Shown here: one piece after another, positions 42,891 to 50,593 of the stretch | Numbering within the stretch: the first letter of the stretch is position 1 | How the letters are laid out: each line of letters begins with the position of its first letter | Assembly: GCF_004362975.1 (NCBI RefSeq) | Contig: NZ_SNXO01000002.1 | Location: 40,704-104,703 of the forward strand | Length of the DNA stretch: 64,000 nucleotides | Origin: Aminicella lysinilytica | GTDB lineage: Bacteria; Bacillota; Clostridia; Peptostreptococcales; Anaerovoracaceae | Direction of reading: 5' to 3' | Program-made: the position numbers and the translations under genes | Notes under the pieces: generated by a model | Seen by the model: only the letters and a program-made list of their open reading frames with translations | The model's database searches: none | Told to the model about the DNA's origin: nothing

Positions 42891-43322
42891 ATGGATCCAA
42901 CACAGCAGATGATAATCACAGTAATAACATCGACTTCCGTAACAGGTGCTGTAACGGGACTGGTAAGATACTTCATAGATCGGCATGATCGTAAAAGTGG
43001 CCGAATGGCTAAGCTCGAATATGACATCGAGGAGATCCGGAAGAACCTTGAGAGTATCAGCAGCATTTTAAGCGACCTGGTCGAAGAGATGAAGAATTTG
43101 AAGGAGGACGACATAGTTTTACTTCATGACCGTATCTATCAGGCACTTACATATCTGTCTAAGTTCAAAGAGATAAACCTGATAGACAGGTGCAATGCAG
43201 ATTACATCCACGAACGATACAAGGCTAACGGAGGAAATCACAAGGAGGAATTGATGTATGAGCTGATTAAGCAAATACCAGTTATTGACGAAAATGGCAA
43301 CATCATCGTGTTGAAAAAATAA
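42891..43322 (+). CDS. Phage protein with N-terminal membrane segment and coiled coil (XhlA/lysis-like)
   Basis: This 143-residue protein begins with a hydrophobic stretch (MIITVITSTSVTGAVTGLV), then a basic turn and a coiled coil (LEYDIEEIRKNLESISSIL). It lies directly before the holin gene, as hemolysin XhlA-like or lysis accessory proteins do. The function is uncertain. Confidence 0.55.
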   Translation: MDPTQQMIITVITSTSVTGAVTGLVRYFIDRHDRKSGRMAKLEYDIEEIRKNLESISSILSDLVEEMKNLKEDDIVLLHDRIYQALTYLSKFKEINLIDRCNADYIHERYKANGGNHKEELMYELIKQIPVIDENGNIIVLKK

Positions 43323-43333
43323 AGATCAAACAG

Positions 43334-43354
43334 ACGCTTAGGCGTTTATTTTTT
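43334..43354 (+). terminator. Possible weak terminator before the holin gene
   Basis: A short stem (ACGC/GCGT around TTAG) is followed by TTTATTTTTTT. The stem is short, so efficiency is doubtful. Confidence 0.45.
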
Positions 43355-43390
43355 TAAAAGCCCTGCTGACGCAGGCAGAAAGGAACTATT

Positions 43391-43783
43391 ATGGATTTTA
43401 CTTTTATCAGTCAGATGTTTATACCAATCGTGCTAGCGGCATGCTTGGTTATTGGTTACATAGTAAAGCACGTTTTACCCACTAACAACAAATGGATTCC
43501 GCTGATCCTTGCGGTCTCTGGCGCGTTACTAGGATGTTGGTCAAATGCCAACATAGAATTGACATCCGTCGTCTATGGAGCAGTGACAGGCTTGGCATCC
43601 ACAGGCATGTACGAAGCTTTTACACAATTCATTGAATCGAAAAATAGCTATAATTCTGGCGATGATTCCAAGGGATTTCCCTCCGAGACAGCAGCTGCTG
43701 ATATTAATAATGCGACCAGCGCAGCTGCGGTAGAAAATGAGGAGGCCATAGATGCGGAGGCAGGTGACAGCGATGTCAATTAA
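43391..43783 (+). CDS. Phage holin (Phage_holin_5_2-like)
   Basis: This 130-residue protein has two or three hydrophobic segments (FIPIVLAACLVIGYIVKHVL; WIPLILAVSGALLGCW; VVYGAVTGLASTGMYEAF), with PTNNKWIPL in the first loop as in this holin family. An acidic hydrophilic tail ends it. It permeabilises the membrane for release of the endolysin. It overlaps the amidase gene by 11 bases. Confidence 0.85.
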   Translation: MDFTFISQMFIPIVLAACLVIGYIVKHVLPTNNKWIPLILAVSGALLGCWSNANIELTSVVYGAVTGLASTGMYEAFTQFIESKNSYNSGDDSKGFPSETAAADINNATSAAAVENEEAIDAEAGDSDVN

Positions 43784-44549
43784 AAAAATTAGATCCCGTA
43801 GGTCAAATTATGGGAACCGGCGAAGTAAATCGTCAATCAGGTACATTGTGTTTCACTACACAGGTAACAGGACGGATACAGCCAAAGCCAATGCAAATTA
43901 CTTTAAGAACAATTACGTAGGAGCCTCTGCGCATTACTTTGTAGATGCGGCCGGCATTATCCAAAGCGTTCCGGACGATTACGTGGCATGGTCCGTAGGC
44001 TCCAGAGGGCTGCTTGACCAAGGTAGCGCCTACGCGAGCAAAGGGCACTCGCGCTGGGGTAAATGCACTAACAGCAACAGCATTTCTATAGAAATGTGTT
44101 GTACAAATGGTAAGCACTCAAAAGGCACCCTAGACAATGCGTATGCCCTGGGAGAAAAGTTGGCTAAGAAATATGGAATCAATGATTCACACATCATCCG
44201 CCACTTCGACGTCAACGGTAAGCTTTGTCCTCTGTTTTTTGTCACCCATGAATCTGAGTGGAAGAAATTCAAAGCAGGCATGGGCGTCGGATCAGGCGCA
44301 AAGACGAAGCATACTACCAAGGTAGTTCTGCCGGTACGAGGCTACTTCAAGTATGGTGATTCTGGGTGGAAGGTAACGAATCTTGAAAAGTACCTTAAGA
44401 AACTTGGCTATTACAAAGGTGCTATTGACGGTGGATACGGCTCCCAGATGGAGTCAGCTGTAACAGCTTTCGAGAAGCACTACAAACTTAAGCCATATGA
44501 TGGCCAGTGGGGTAAAGCCTGCCAGGCTAAATATAAAACTCTAGTTTAA
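43773..44549 (+). CDS. Endolysin: N-acetylmuramoyl-L-alanine amidase with peptidoglycan-binding domain
   Basis: This 258-residue lysin has an amidase_2 domain (about 20-150) with zinc-ligand-type histidines in YIVFHYTGN, ASAHYFVD and HIIRHFDVNGKLCP, and a C-terminal PG_binding_1 repeat (about 195-255; YLKKLGYYKGAIDGGYGSQM, AVTAFEKHYKL). It cuts the amide bond between MurNAc and L-Ala. The ATG at 43773 lies in the holin end; an in-frame ATG at 43752 is an alternative. Confidence 0.92.
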   Translation: MSIKKIRSRRSNYGNRRSKSSIRYIVFHYTGNRTDTAKANANYFKNNYVGASAHYFVDAAGIIQSVPDDYVAWSVGSRGLLDQGSAYASKGHSRWGKCTNSNSISIEMCCTNGKHSKGTLDNAYALGEKLAKKYGINDSHIIRHFDVNGKLCPLFFVTHESEWKKFKAGMGVGSGAKTKHTTKVVLPVRGYFKYGDSGWKVTNLEKYLKKLGYYKGAIDGGYGSQMESAVTAFEKHYKLKPYDGQWGKACQAKYKTLV

Positions 44550-44551
44550 AA

Positions 44552-44626
44552 TGTCGCCAAAATGTCGCCACTAGGTGTAAATTACTTGACAACAATTGAG
44601 GTCAGATGAGTGGCGACAATGGCGAC
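44552..44626. promoter_or_regulatory. Right arm-type integrase binding sites
   Basis: Copies of TGTCGCCA(CT) lie at 44552-44559 and 44563-44572, with inverted copies AGTGGCGACA at 44609-44618 and TGGCGAC at 44620-44626. The second direct copy is followed by AGG, as is the left-arm copy at 14368. They fit integrase arm sites on the P' side. Confidence 0.65.
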
Positions 44627-44675
44627 TTTTCAACAAAATAACCGCTGAAACCCAGTAAATTCAACGGCCGTTTAT

Positions 44676-44715
44676 ACCCGGAGGTCAGAGGTTCAAGTCC
44701 TCTCCCCGCAACCAA
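44676..44715 (+). other. attR core
   Basis: This 40-bp copy of the tRNA-fMet 3' end is identical to 14253-14292. It ends the prophage. The 5' half of the tRNA is missing here, so it is not a gene. Confidence 0.92.
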
Positions 44716-44811
44716 ACGAAAATAAGCACACCTGAAAAGGTGTGATTTTTTTCGCTTAAAATAGGGTAGGACTTGAACCTTAAGAAGGCGCGAGGGTGAA
44801 ATGAGACGATT
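44697..44811 (+). repeat. 115-bp direct repeat, copy 1
   Basis: It begins inside attR at GTCCTCTCCCC and runs through the displaced tRNA terminator to AAATGAGACGATT. Copy 2 starts exactly 200 bp downstream with one mismatch (T44802 versus C45002). The 85 bp between copies contains a perfect hairpin, GACGATTC/GAATCGTC. Confidence 0.92.
44727..44752 (+). terminator. Native tRNA operon terminator, displaced by the prophage
   Basis: CACACCT (44727-44733) pairs with AGGTGTG (44738-44744) around GAAA and is followed by seven T bases. Before integration it would have lain about 12 bases after tRNA-fMet. Confidence 0.85.
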
Positions 44812-44896
44812 CAGCGAATCGTCGAATACCGAGCGGTTCAAGGCGACCGAAGGGGGAGCCGCAGAACGTAAGACACAAGCGAAGCGAAGTGGCTGC

Positions 44897-45011
44897 GTCC
44901 TCTCCCCGCAACCAAACGAAAATAAGCACACCTGAAAAGGTGTGATTTTTTTCGCTTAAAATAGGGTAGGACTTGAACCTTAAGAAGGCGCGAGGGTGAA
45001 ACGAGACGATT
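44897..45011 (+). repeat. 115-bp direct repeat, copy 2, with partial att core
   Basis: Identical to copy 1 but for one base. It keeps the last 19 bases of the att core (GTCCTCTCCCCGCAACCAA) and a second copy of the terminator. Confidence 0.92.
44927..44952 (+). terminator. Second copy of the displaced tRNA terminator
   Basis: The same CACACCT/AGGTGTG stem with GAAA loop and T tract, 200 bp after the first copy. Confidence 0.8.
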
Positions 45012-45037
45012 AAGAATTAAATCGTAAAAAAATACGC

Positions 45038-45066
45038 TTGAATTTACGACTGAAATATATTATAAT
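45038..45066 (+). promoter_or_regulatory. Promoter of the AlbA_2/HATPase gene
   Basis: TTGAAT (45038-45043), a 17-base spacer and TATAAT (45061-45066) lie 36 bases upstream of the start codon. Confidence 0.75.
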
Positions 45067-45101
45067 ATCATCATATAACTTGAAGATGGGGGACGCATAT
45101 C

Positions 45102-46352
45102 ATGAAGGAAAGTAAATCTCTGGAGTTTAAACAAACTATGACTAACACGTTTTTGAAGACAGTAAGTGCTTTTGCTAATTATGATGGGGGAACAATCATA
45201 TTTGGAATTGCTGACGACGGTAGCGTATCAGGTATCTCTGATCCTGATGGATTTGCTTTGTCTATAGAGAATAAAGTGAATGATGGCATTACGCCACACC
45301 CGGATTATACCATTAGCATAAACAGGACGGATAAGACCGTGTCTTTGGAAGTGAGAAGAGGTGCAAGCAAGCCATATCTCTATAAGGCAAAGGCATATAA
45401 GAGAAATGATACTGCGACCATAGAAGTAGATAATAATGAATTCACCAGAATGGTTCTAGAAGGCAAAAACATAAATTTTGAAGAATTACCATCAGGTAAA
45501 GAACATTTGCGCTTCAATACTCTTGAGCAAAGACTTAGAGAACATACGGGAATAGAGAAATTCGACCTTGACGTTTTAAGAACGCTGAATTTATATTCCA
45601 ATGACAGCGGATACAATAATGCTGCTGCGATATTAGCAGATGTCAACGATTTCCCCGTTATAGACGTGGCTAAATTCGGCGAGAACATAAGCATAATAAA
45701 TAAAAGAAAGACCTTCGGCAATATGTCGATAATAACCGCTTACGATAGCGCAGTTGAACTGTTCCGTGATTATTATCAGTATGAAGAAATCTCCGGTATG
45801 ACGAGAAATAAAGTAGAACTTATCCCGGAGGAAAGCTTCAGGGAAGCTATAGCCAACGCACTGATACACAGAACCTGGGACATGAAAACTTACATACGTG
45901 TATCCATGTTTGACGATAGGATAGAAATAGTGTCACCTGGCGGCCTTCCTTATGGCATTACCAATGATGAGTATTTGTCAGGCAGGATATCACTGCTCAG
46001 GAATCCTGTTATTGGAAATGTCTTTTTTCGTCTGGGTTTGGTTGAGCTCTTTGGAACAGGTGTATTCAGGATCATGCAGGCTTATGAGAATAGCATGAGA
46101 AAGCCGGTCTTTGAAACCAGTGATAACGTAATCAAAGTTACTTTGCCCGTAATAGGGCCTAAAGCCAACCTAACGAAGGATGAGGCAGCAGTGTACAGCG
46201 CTCTTAGTAAGGTGAGGTCCAAGTCAATAAGCGAGATAACTGACTCTGTAGAGTTCGGGAAATCCAAGACTACCGAATTATTGAAAGCCCTTTCAGAGGA
46301 GGGTATAGTTTCAATAGTGGGCAATGGCCGTGGTACCAAGTATCACGCCTAA
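45102..46352 (+). CDS. AlbA_2 / HATPase_c_4 putative transcriptional regulator
   Basis: This 416-residue protein has an N-terminal AlbA_2 (Schlafen-like) domain (ESKSLEFKQTM, then AFANYDGGTIIFGIADDG), a middle GHKL ATPase-like region (FREAIANALIHRTWD, then RIEIVSPGGLPYG and LRNPVIGNVFFRLGLVELFGTG), and a C-terminal winged helix (ISEITDSVEFGKSKTTELLKALSEEG). Such proteins are annotated as ATP-binding regulators. It has its own promoter and lies just outside attR, next to the att-like repeats. The regulated genes are unknown. Confidence 0.85.
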   Translation: MKESKSLEFKQTMTNTFLKTVSAFANYDGGTIIFGIADDGSVSGISDPDGFALSIENKVNDGITPHPDYTISINRTDKTVSLEVRRGASKPYLYKAKAYKRNDTATIEVDNNEFTRMVLEGKNINFEELPSGKEHLRFNTLEQRLREHTGIEKFDLDVLRTLNLYSNDSGYNNAAAILADVNDFPVIDVAKFGENISIINKRKTFGNMSIITAYDSAVELFRDYYQYEEISGMTRNKVELIPEESFREAIANALIHRTWDMKTYIRVSMFDDRIEIVSPGGLPYGITNDEYLSGRISLLRNPVIGNVFFRLGLVELFGTGVFRIMQAYENSMRKPVFETSDNVIKVTLPVIGPKANLTKDEAAVYSALSKVRSKSISEITDSVEFGKSKTTELLKALSEEGIVSIVGNGRGTKYHA

Positions 46353-46361
46353 AACGGCCAT

Positions 46362-46393
46362 TAAAAAGAGGGCTCCCGTTTAAAGGAACCCTC
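46362..46393 (-). terminator. Terminator of the CoA-transferase gene
   Basis: Read on the minus strand, GAGGGTTCC pairs with GGAGCCCTC, with one mismatch, followed by TTTTTAAT. It may also work for the convergent plus-strand gene. Confidence 0.75.
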
Positions 46394-46413
46394 AGGTTAA
46401 ACCAATGGATGAA

Positions 46414-47922
46414 TTATTTCATACTACCTGTCTTCATAGCCTTGATATGCCATGAGAAGGCTTCGTCAAGTAGATGAGGTGTCTGAAGAGCGCTTTCCTT
46501 GCATGCTCTTTCGAAGTAATCCATAAGCTTGTCTCTGTAATCTGGATGAGCGCAGTTCTGAATGATTTTCACTGCTCTTTCCTTAGGTGTGCAGCCACGC
46601 AGATCAGCGAAGCCCTGCTCTGTAACGATGACCATTACATCATGCTCAGTATGGTCTATGTGAGAACAGAAAGGAACGATGGATGAAATATCACCGTGCT
46701 TAGCTGTAGATACAGTAGAGAAGATAGTGATAGCTGCATTTCTGGAGAAATCTCCGGAGCCGCCGATACCGTTCATCATACCGCTGCCATTAACATGAGT
46801 TGAATTTACATTACCGTAGATATCGCATTCCAGAGCCGTGTTCATGGAAATGACGCCAAGACGCCTTATGAGCTCAGGATTGTTACTGATATCTTCCGGT
46901 CTGAATACGAGCTTACCTTTGTACAGTTCGCATTCTTTATCGAACTTCTCCTTCATCTCAGGAGAAGGGGTGATTGCTGTAGTTGAAGCACAGTTGACTT
47001 TGCCGGCCTTGATAAGCTCAAGCATGGAGTCCTGTACTACTTCTGTAAAGCATGTCATATCGTGGAAGTCTGATTCCAGCAGACCGTAGAGAACTGCATT
47101 GGCTACACTTCCGACTCCTGACTGTATCGGCAGAAGAGTGTCAGTCAGACGACCGGCTTTAACTTCTCCGTTGAGGAATTCGATGATGTTGTCAGCGATT
47201 TTCTGCGAATCTTCGCTGATGGCTCCAAGAGGGCGCAGACCGTCCTGGATATCCGTTATTACGATACCTGCGATCTTGTCCCAGCCACATTCCATATATG
47301 GTTTGCCGATTCTGTCGTTAGGTTTGGTGATGTTGATCGGCTTTCTGTTAGGCGGGTTATCAAGGATAATGCAGTCATGCATACCTTCCAGTGATAACGG
47401 TTGCAAAGTGTTCAATTCAACGATGACTTTATCTGCCTGCCTAATGAATGACGGCGTGTTGCCAACTGATGTAGTTGGAACGATGCTTCCATCCTCATTG
47501 ATGGCAAGAGCCTCAACGATAGCCATGTCGATTTTCGGCATAACTCCGTAGTTCACATACTGGGCAGATTGAGAAAGGTGCATGTCCACATAATCGCATG
47601 CGCCGGTGTTGACAGCCTTCCTGAAGGTTTTATCCGTCATGTACGGCATACGTTTGCCGAGAATGCCTGCTTCAGTCATTTCTGTATCGATTTCCGATCC
47701 AAGAGAAGCCCCTGAATAAACATCGACTTTGAATTTCTCCCCGCGCTTTCCTCTCTCGGCCAATGCGTGTGGAACAGCCTTAGGATATCCTGATGCCGTA
47801 AATCCGCTTACGCCTAGGACCATGCCGTCCTTGACCATTGCTGCTGCTTCATCAGCTGACATAATCAGGCTTGCGCCTTTGTCACTCCTGAGTCTTTCTT
47901 TTACTTTTGGATCCAGTTCCAT
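46414..47922 (-). CDS. Acetyl-CoA hydrolase/transferase family protein (succinate/acetate CoA-transferase-like)
   Basis: This 502-residue class I CoA-transferase moves CoA between short acids such as succinate, acetate or propionate. GVSGFTASGYPKAVP lies near the N terminus, the catalytic glutamate is expected in MTCFTEVVQDSMLEL (about 290-305), and GSGMMNGIGGSGDFSRNA and DHTEHDVMVIVTEQGFADLR are family signatures. Length and motifs are intact. It is divergent from pyruvate kinase, consistent with fermentative carbon flow. The exact substrate is not decided by the sequence. Confidence 0.9.
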   Translation of the reverse strand: MELDPKVKERLRSDKGASLIMSADEAAAMVKDGMVLGVSGFTASGYPKAVPHALAERGKRGEKFKVDVYSGASLGSEIDTEMTEAGILGKRMPYMTDKTFRKAVNTGACDYVDMHLSQSAQYVNYGVMPKIDMAIVEALAINEDGSIVPTTSVGNTPSFIRQADKVIVELNTLQPLSLEGMHDCIILDNPPNRKPINITKPNDRIGKPYMECGWDKIAGIVITDIQDGLRPLGAISEDSQKIADNIIEFLNGEVKAGRLTDTLLPIQSGVGSVANAVLYGLLESDFHDMTCFTEVVQDSMLELIKAGKVNCASTTAITPSPEMKEKFDKECELYKGKLVFRPEDISNNPELIRRLGVISMNTALECDIYGNVNSTHVNGSGMMNGIGGSGDFSRNAAITIFSTVSTAKHGDISSIVPFCSHIDHTEHDVMVIVTEQGFADLRGCTPKERAVKIIQNCAHPDYRDKLMDYFERACKESALQTPHLLDEAFSWHIKAMKTGSMK

Positions 47923-47974
47923 TGTTTTCCCTCCTGTGTTTATATGTTAATTATTTATCGAAATTGCTTTTTCA

Positions 47975-48003
47975 ATGATAACACTTTAATTGTGAAGTAT
48001 CAA
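47975..48003 (-). promoter_or_regulatory. Promoter of the CoA-transferase gene
   Basis: On the minus strand, TTGATA (48003-47998), 17 bases, TATCAT (47980-47975). It lies about 50 bases upstream of the start codon, which is preceded by AGGAGGG. Confidence 0.7.
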
Positions 48004-48022
48004 CCGAATACTTGTTTTGTTT

Positions 48023-48068
48023 TTGTACAACTTCATATGCTGTACAACCTTGACAAATGTTGTATAAT
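48023..48068 (+). promoter_or_regulatory. Pyruvate kinase promoter region with TACAAC repeats
   Basis: TATAAT lies at 48063-48068. Upstream are TTGTACAA (48023-48030, a palindrome), TGTACAAC (48041-48048) and an inverted GTTGTA overlapping the -10 box. The -35 box is weak (TGTACA at 48041 with a 16-base spacer). The repeats could be a regulator site; no known regulator matches. Confidence 0.5.
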
Positions 48069-48113
48069 AATCACAAAAAGATATAGGATTTAGTAGGAAC
48101 AAAGGGGTGCTTT

Positions 48114-49571
48114 ATGCGTAAAACCAAAATCATATGTACCATAGGGCCGGCGTCCAGAGACGAGGCCACCATGGAGAAACTGCTGAAGGCAGGCATGAAC
48201 GTGGCCAGACTGAATTTTTCTCATGGCAGTCATCAGGAGCACAGAGAAAACATCGAGCGGTTCAGGCGCGTCAGGGATAGTCTTGGCCTGCCTGCGGCAG
48301 TGCTTTTGGACACAAAAGGTCCTGAGATAAGGATCAGGTCTTTCCAGGGCGGTAAGGTGCTGTTGAAGGATGGCGAGTATTTTACTATTACGACGAGAGA
48401 TGTCGAAGGAACTGAGAAAATCGTTTCCGTGACCTATGAGGCTATGCCAAGGGAAGTGTCCAAGGGGAAAAAGGTCCTTATAAACGATGGAAAAGTCATG
48501 CTTGAAGTCATAGATACGACAGATACAGATGTAAATTGCAAGGTAATACACGGAGGTGTCCTCAGCGACAACAAGGGCGTCAACCTTCCCAATGTAAATC
48601 TGGGAATGGAGTTTATGTCAGAAAAAGACAAATCGGATCTTTTGTTCGGCATTGAAAACGATGTTGACTACGTGGCCGCGTCTTTCGTAAGAACAGGTGA
48701 CGACGTACGCAATATGAGGGAGTTTTTGTGCGATAACGGTGGCGAGCAGATCAGGATAATAGCCAAGATAGAAAGCACCCAGGGCGTAGAAAACTTTGAG
48801 GAGATTTTGTCTCTGGCTGACGGAATAATGATAGCCAGAGGCGACATGGGCGTAGAGCTGGCCTTTGAAAAACTGCCTGGAATACAAAAGAAATTTATCA
48901 GGCGCTGTGTCCAGTCTGGTAAAACTGTCATCACGGCTACGCAGATGCTGGAGTCTATGATCTCCAGCCCTGTGCCTACAAGGGCAGAGACTAACGATGT
49001 GGCAAATGCTGTCTTCGACGGTACCAGCGCTGTGATGCTTTCCGGTGAGACGGCTGCTGGTCAGTATCCTGTGGAGGCGGTCACGGCCATGGCTAAAATC
49101 GCCGAGCAGGCGGAGGACGACAAGCCGAGAATCGCAAACAAGGATACTGTCTGGCATGAGATGGATTCTGACGATTTGACTAATGCAGTTGGCCATGCGG
49201 CCTGTACGCTGGCAAGGGATATCGATGCGGCGGCCATAATGGCTGTAACTAAGTCGGGTTACACGGCCAGGCGAATGGCAAAGTTCAGGCCGGATATTAC
49301 CATTATCGGCGCAACGCCGTATCTGAAGGTATATCATCAACTGGCGCTTACCTGGGGCGTCAGACCACTCAGGGCTGAACAAAGGGGTGAGGTTGAGGAA
49401 CTTTTCTCTCACTGTATCAGCAAGGCTATACGTGCCGGTGTTCTGAACGATGAGGACCGGGTGGTCCTTAGCGCGGGATTGCCTCTGAATGTGTCAGGGA
49501 ATACGAATATAATCAGAGTAGAAACCGCCAGCCTGACCACCACTTCCGCTCCTGCTGGTCCTCGTGTGTAG
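48114..49571 (+). CDS. pyk: Pyruvate kinase
   Basis: This 485-residue glycolytic enzyme makes pyruvate and ATP from phosphoenolpyruvate. The expected motifs are present: RKTKIICTIGPAS, MNVARLNFSHG, LLDTKGPEIR, IIAKIES, MIARGDMGVELAFEKLPGIQ and MLSGETAAGQYP. The C-terminal regulatory domain is present, but the extra PEP-utilising-like domain of Bacillus Pyk is absent. A large structured non-coding region follows the stop codon directly. Confidence 0.97.
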   Translation: MRKTKIICTIGPASRDEATMEKLLKAGMNVARLNFSHGSHQEHRENIERFRRVRDSLGLPAAVLLDTKGPEIRIRSFQGGKVLLKDGEYFTITTRDVEGTEKIVSVTYEAMPREVSKGKKVLINDGKVMLEVIDTTDTDVNCKVIHGGVLSDNKGVNLPNVNLGMEFMSEKDKSDLLFGIENDVDYVAASFVRTGDDVRNMREFLCDNGGEQIRIIAKIESTQGVENFEEILSLADGIMIARGDMGVELAFEKLPGIQKKFIRRCVQSGKTVITATQMLESMISSPVPTRAETNDVANAVFDGTSAVMLSGETAAGQYPVEAVTAMAKIAEQAEDDKPRIANKDTVWHEMDSDDLTNAVGHAACTLARDIDAAAIMAVTKSGYTARRMAKFRPDITIIGATPYLKVYHQLALTWGVRPLRAEQRGEVEELFSHCISKAIRAGVLNDEDRVVLSAGLPLNVSGNTNIIRVETASLTTTSAPAGPRV

Positions 49572-50122
49572 GCAATCATATAGTCTCTCTCACGAAGAAC
49601 AGAATATGTCGCGAACTAGGCGAAATGTTTAAAGCCTTCTGCGAAGTCTTCAAATGGTGACACTATCGGAATAACTGTACTAGTACATTATTCCTCCTCT
49701 GTCACCATTTATTTCGCCGTCAAACATAGCGACCATATTAAACTGTTCCTCTTGTTCGCTTGCGACTATGGTTGCACTTGCTCCTGCGGAATCGCATGGC
49801 GGAAGGGCAGTCAGGCGGAGTTGAAAGAGTCCTTGGTTTTGGCTTTGCATTCGCCTGGGAGGCACAACACGAGGCCTGAGTGATTCCGCAGGGACAGTTA
49901 CAGCCATAGTCGCAGACGAGTGACAAGAACAGACAAATGTGCGGCACTGTCTGAGTTGAAACCCAAGGGCGTGAATCGCAGACATATCATGCTTGTATGA
50001 TATGTCAAGGTGAACGTCCTTGAAAGGTGACTGTTACGAATTATTATCAGTCACCTTAGAGGGTTTCAACGAGTTTGCCGCACATTCTGTTCTTGACGAG
50101 TGAGACTATATGGCTGTCTGCC
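49571..50122 (+). ncRNA. Candidate large structured non-coding RNA (about 550 nt)
   Basis: The region has no credible ORF but is almost fully self-complementary. A terminal helix pairs 49577-49587 with 50102-50112 (11 bp) and 49595-49605 with 50084-50094 (11 bp). Inside are perfect stems 49619-49626/49711-49718, 49652-49662/49700-49710, 49668-49674/49688-49694, 49761-49771/49904-49914, 49785-49793/49882-49890, 49938-49946/50076-50084, 49955-49964/50061-50070, 49981-49990/49997-50006 and 50024-50033/50048-50057. The size and multi-arm layout recall the ornate large RNAs (ROOL, GOLLD, OLE), but I cannot match it to one. Purine-rich loops suggest the plus strand. Confidence 0.75.
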
Positions 50123-50156
50123 CCGAGGACCCAACGTAGGCCTCGTAGTTGTGCCC

Positions 50157-50185
50157 ATTAAAAAAGCCGCTGCACAGCAGCGGCT
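50157..50185 (-). terminator. Terminator of spoVG
   Basis: On the minus strand AGCCGCTG pairs with CAGCGGCT around a 5-base loop, followed by TTTTTTAAT. It separates spoVG from the structured RNA region. Confidence 0.85.
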
Positions 50186-50197
50186 CACATGTCTAAA

Positions 50198-50494
50198 TTA
50201 AACTTCAGCAGGGGCTTCTACAGCCTCTTTTTCTTTTTCTGCAAGTACCTTATCGTACTCGGCGAAAATTGCCTCCTTGATCCGATTCCTTGTTTCAGAT
50301 GTCAGAGGATGCGCGATGTCTCTGAAATCGCCTTCTCCCATCTTCCTGCTCGGCATTGCGATAAACAATCCATTCTGTCCTTCGATTATCTTGATATCGT
50401 GAACTACGAATTCATCATCGAATGTAACCGAGACAACTGCCTTCATTTTCCCGTCGTCTCCAACTTTGCGAATTCTCACATCAGTTATATTCAT
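50198..50494 (-). CDS. spoVG: Septation regulator SpoVG
   Basis: This 98-residue protein is a small nucleic-acid-binding regulator conserved in Bacillota. [38 protein letters not shown] and [19 protein letters not shown] are near-universal segments. It has its own promoter and terminator. In Bacillus subtilis it also lies beside purR and glmU. It affects septation, sporulation and RNA-level gene control in different species. Confidence 0.97.
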   Translation of the reverse strand: MNITDVRIRKVGDDGKMKAVVSVTFDDEFVVHDIKIIEGQNGLFIAMPSRKMGEGDFRDIAHPLTSETRNRIKEAIFAEYDKVLAEKEKEAVEAPAEV

Positions 50495-50539
50495 AGTCTG
50501 ACCACCTTTCTGGCTTAAAATATTATAAATAGCACTAAT

Positions 50540-50568
50540 ATTATACCTCTAATTATTTGGCCATGCAA
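50540..50568 (-). promoter_or_regulatory. spoVG promoter
   Basis: On the minus strand, TTGCAT (50568-50563), 17 bases, TATAAT (50545-50540). Confidence 0.7.
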
Positions 50569-50593
50569 TATAAAATTCAAAAATGTCTGACTA

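Noticed and set aside
44602..44931. A 109-codon minus-strand ORF across attR and the repeats
   Set aside because: It is antisense to tRNA-derived sequence and terminators. The peptide GRGLEPLTSGYKR is a familiar spurious translation of tRNA 3' ends.
48050..48055. TTGACA upstream of pyk as its -35 box
   Set aside because: The distance to TATAAT at 48063 is only 7 bases, and no -10 box lies 17 bases further on.
49680..49985. Minus-strand ORFs of 101 and 69 codons between pyk and spoVG
   Set aside because: They run through perfect RNA stems, have no ribosome binding site and show no protein-like composition. The structured RNA explains the region better.
49571..50122. RNase P RNA, tmRNA or a group II intron as the identity of the structured region
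   Set aside because: The conserved core sequences of RNase P B-type RNA, the tmRNA tag frame and CCA end, and intron domain V are not seen.
50189..50518. A 109-codon plus-strand ORF over spoVG
   Set aside because: It is the antisense shadow of the highly conserved spoVG gene.
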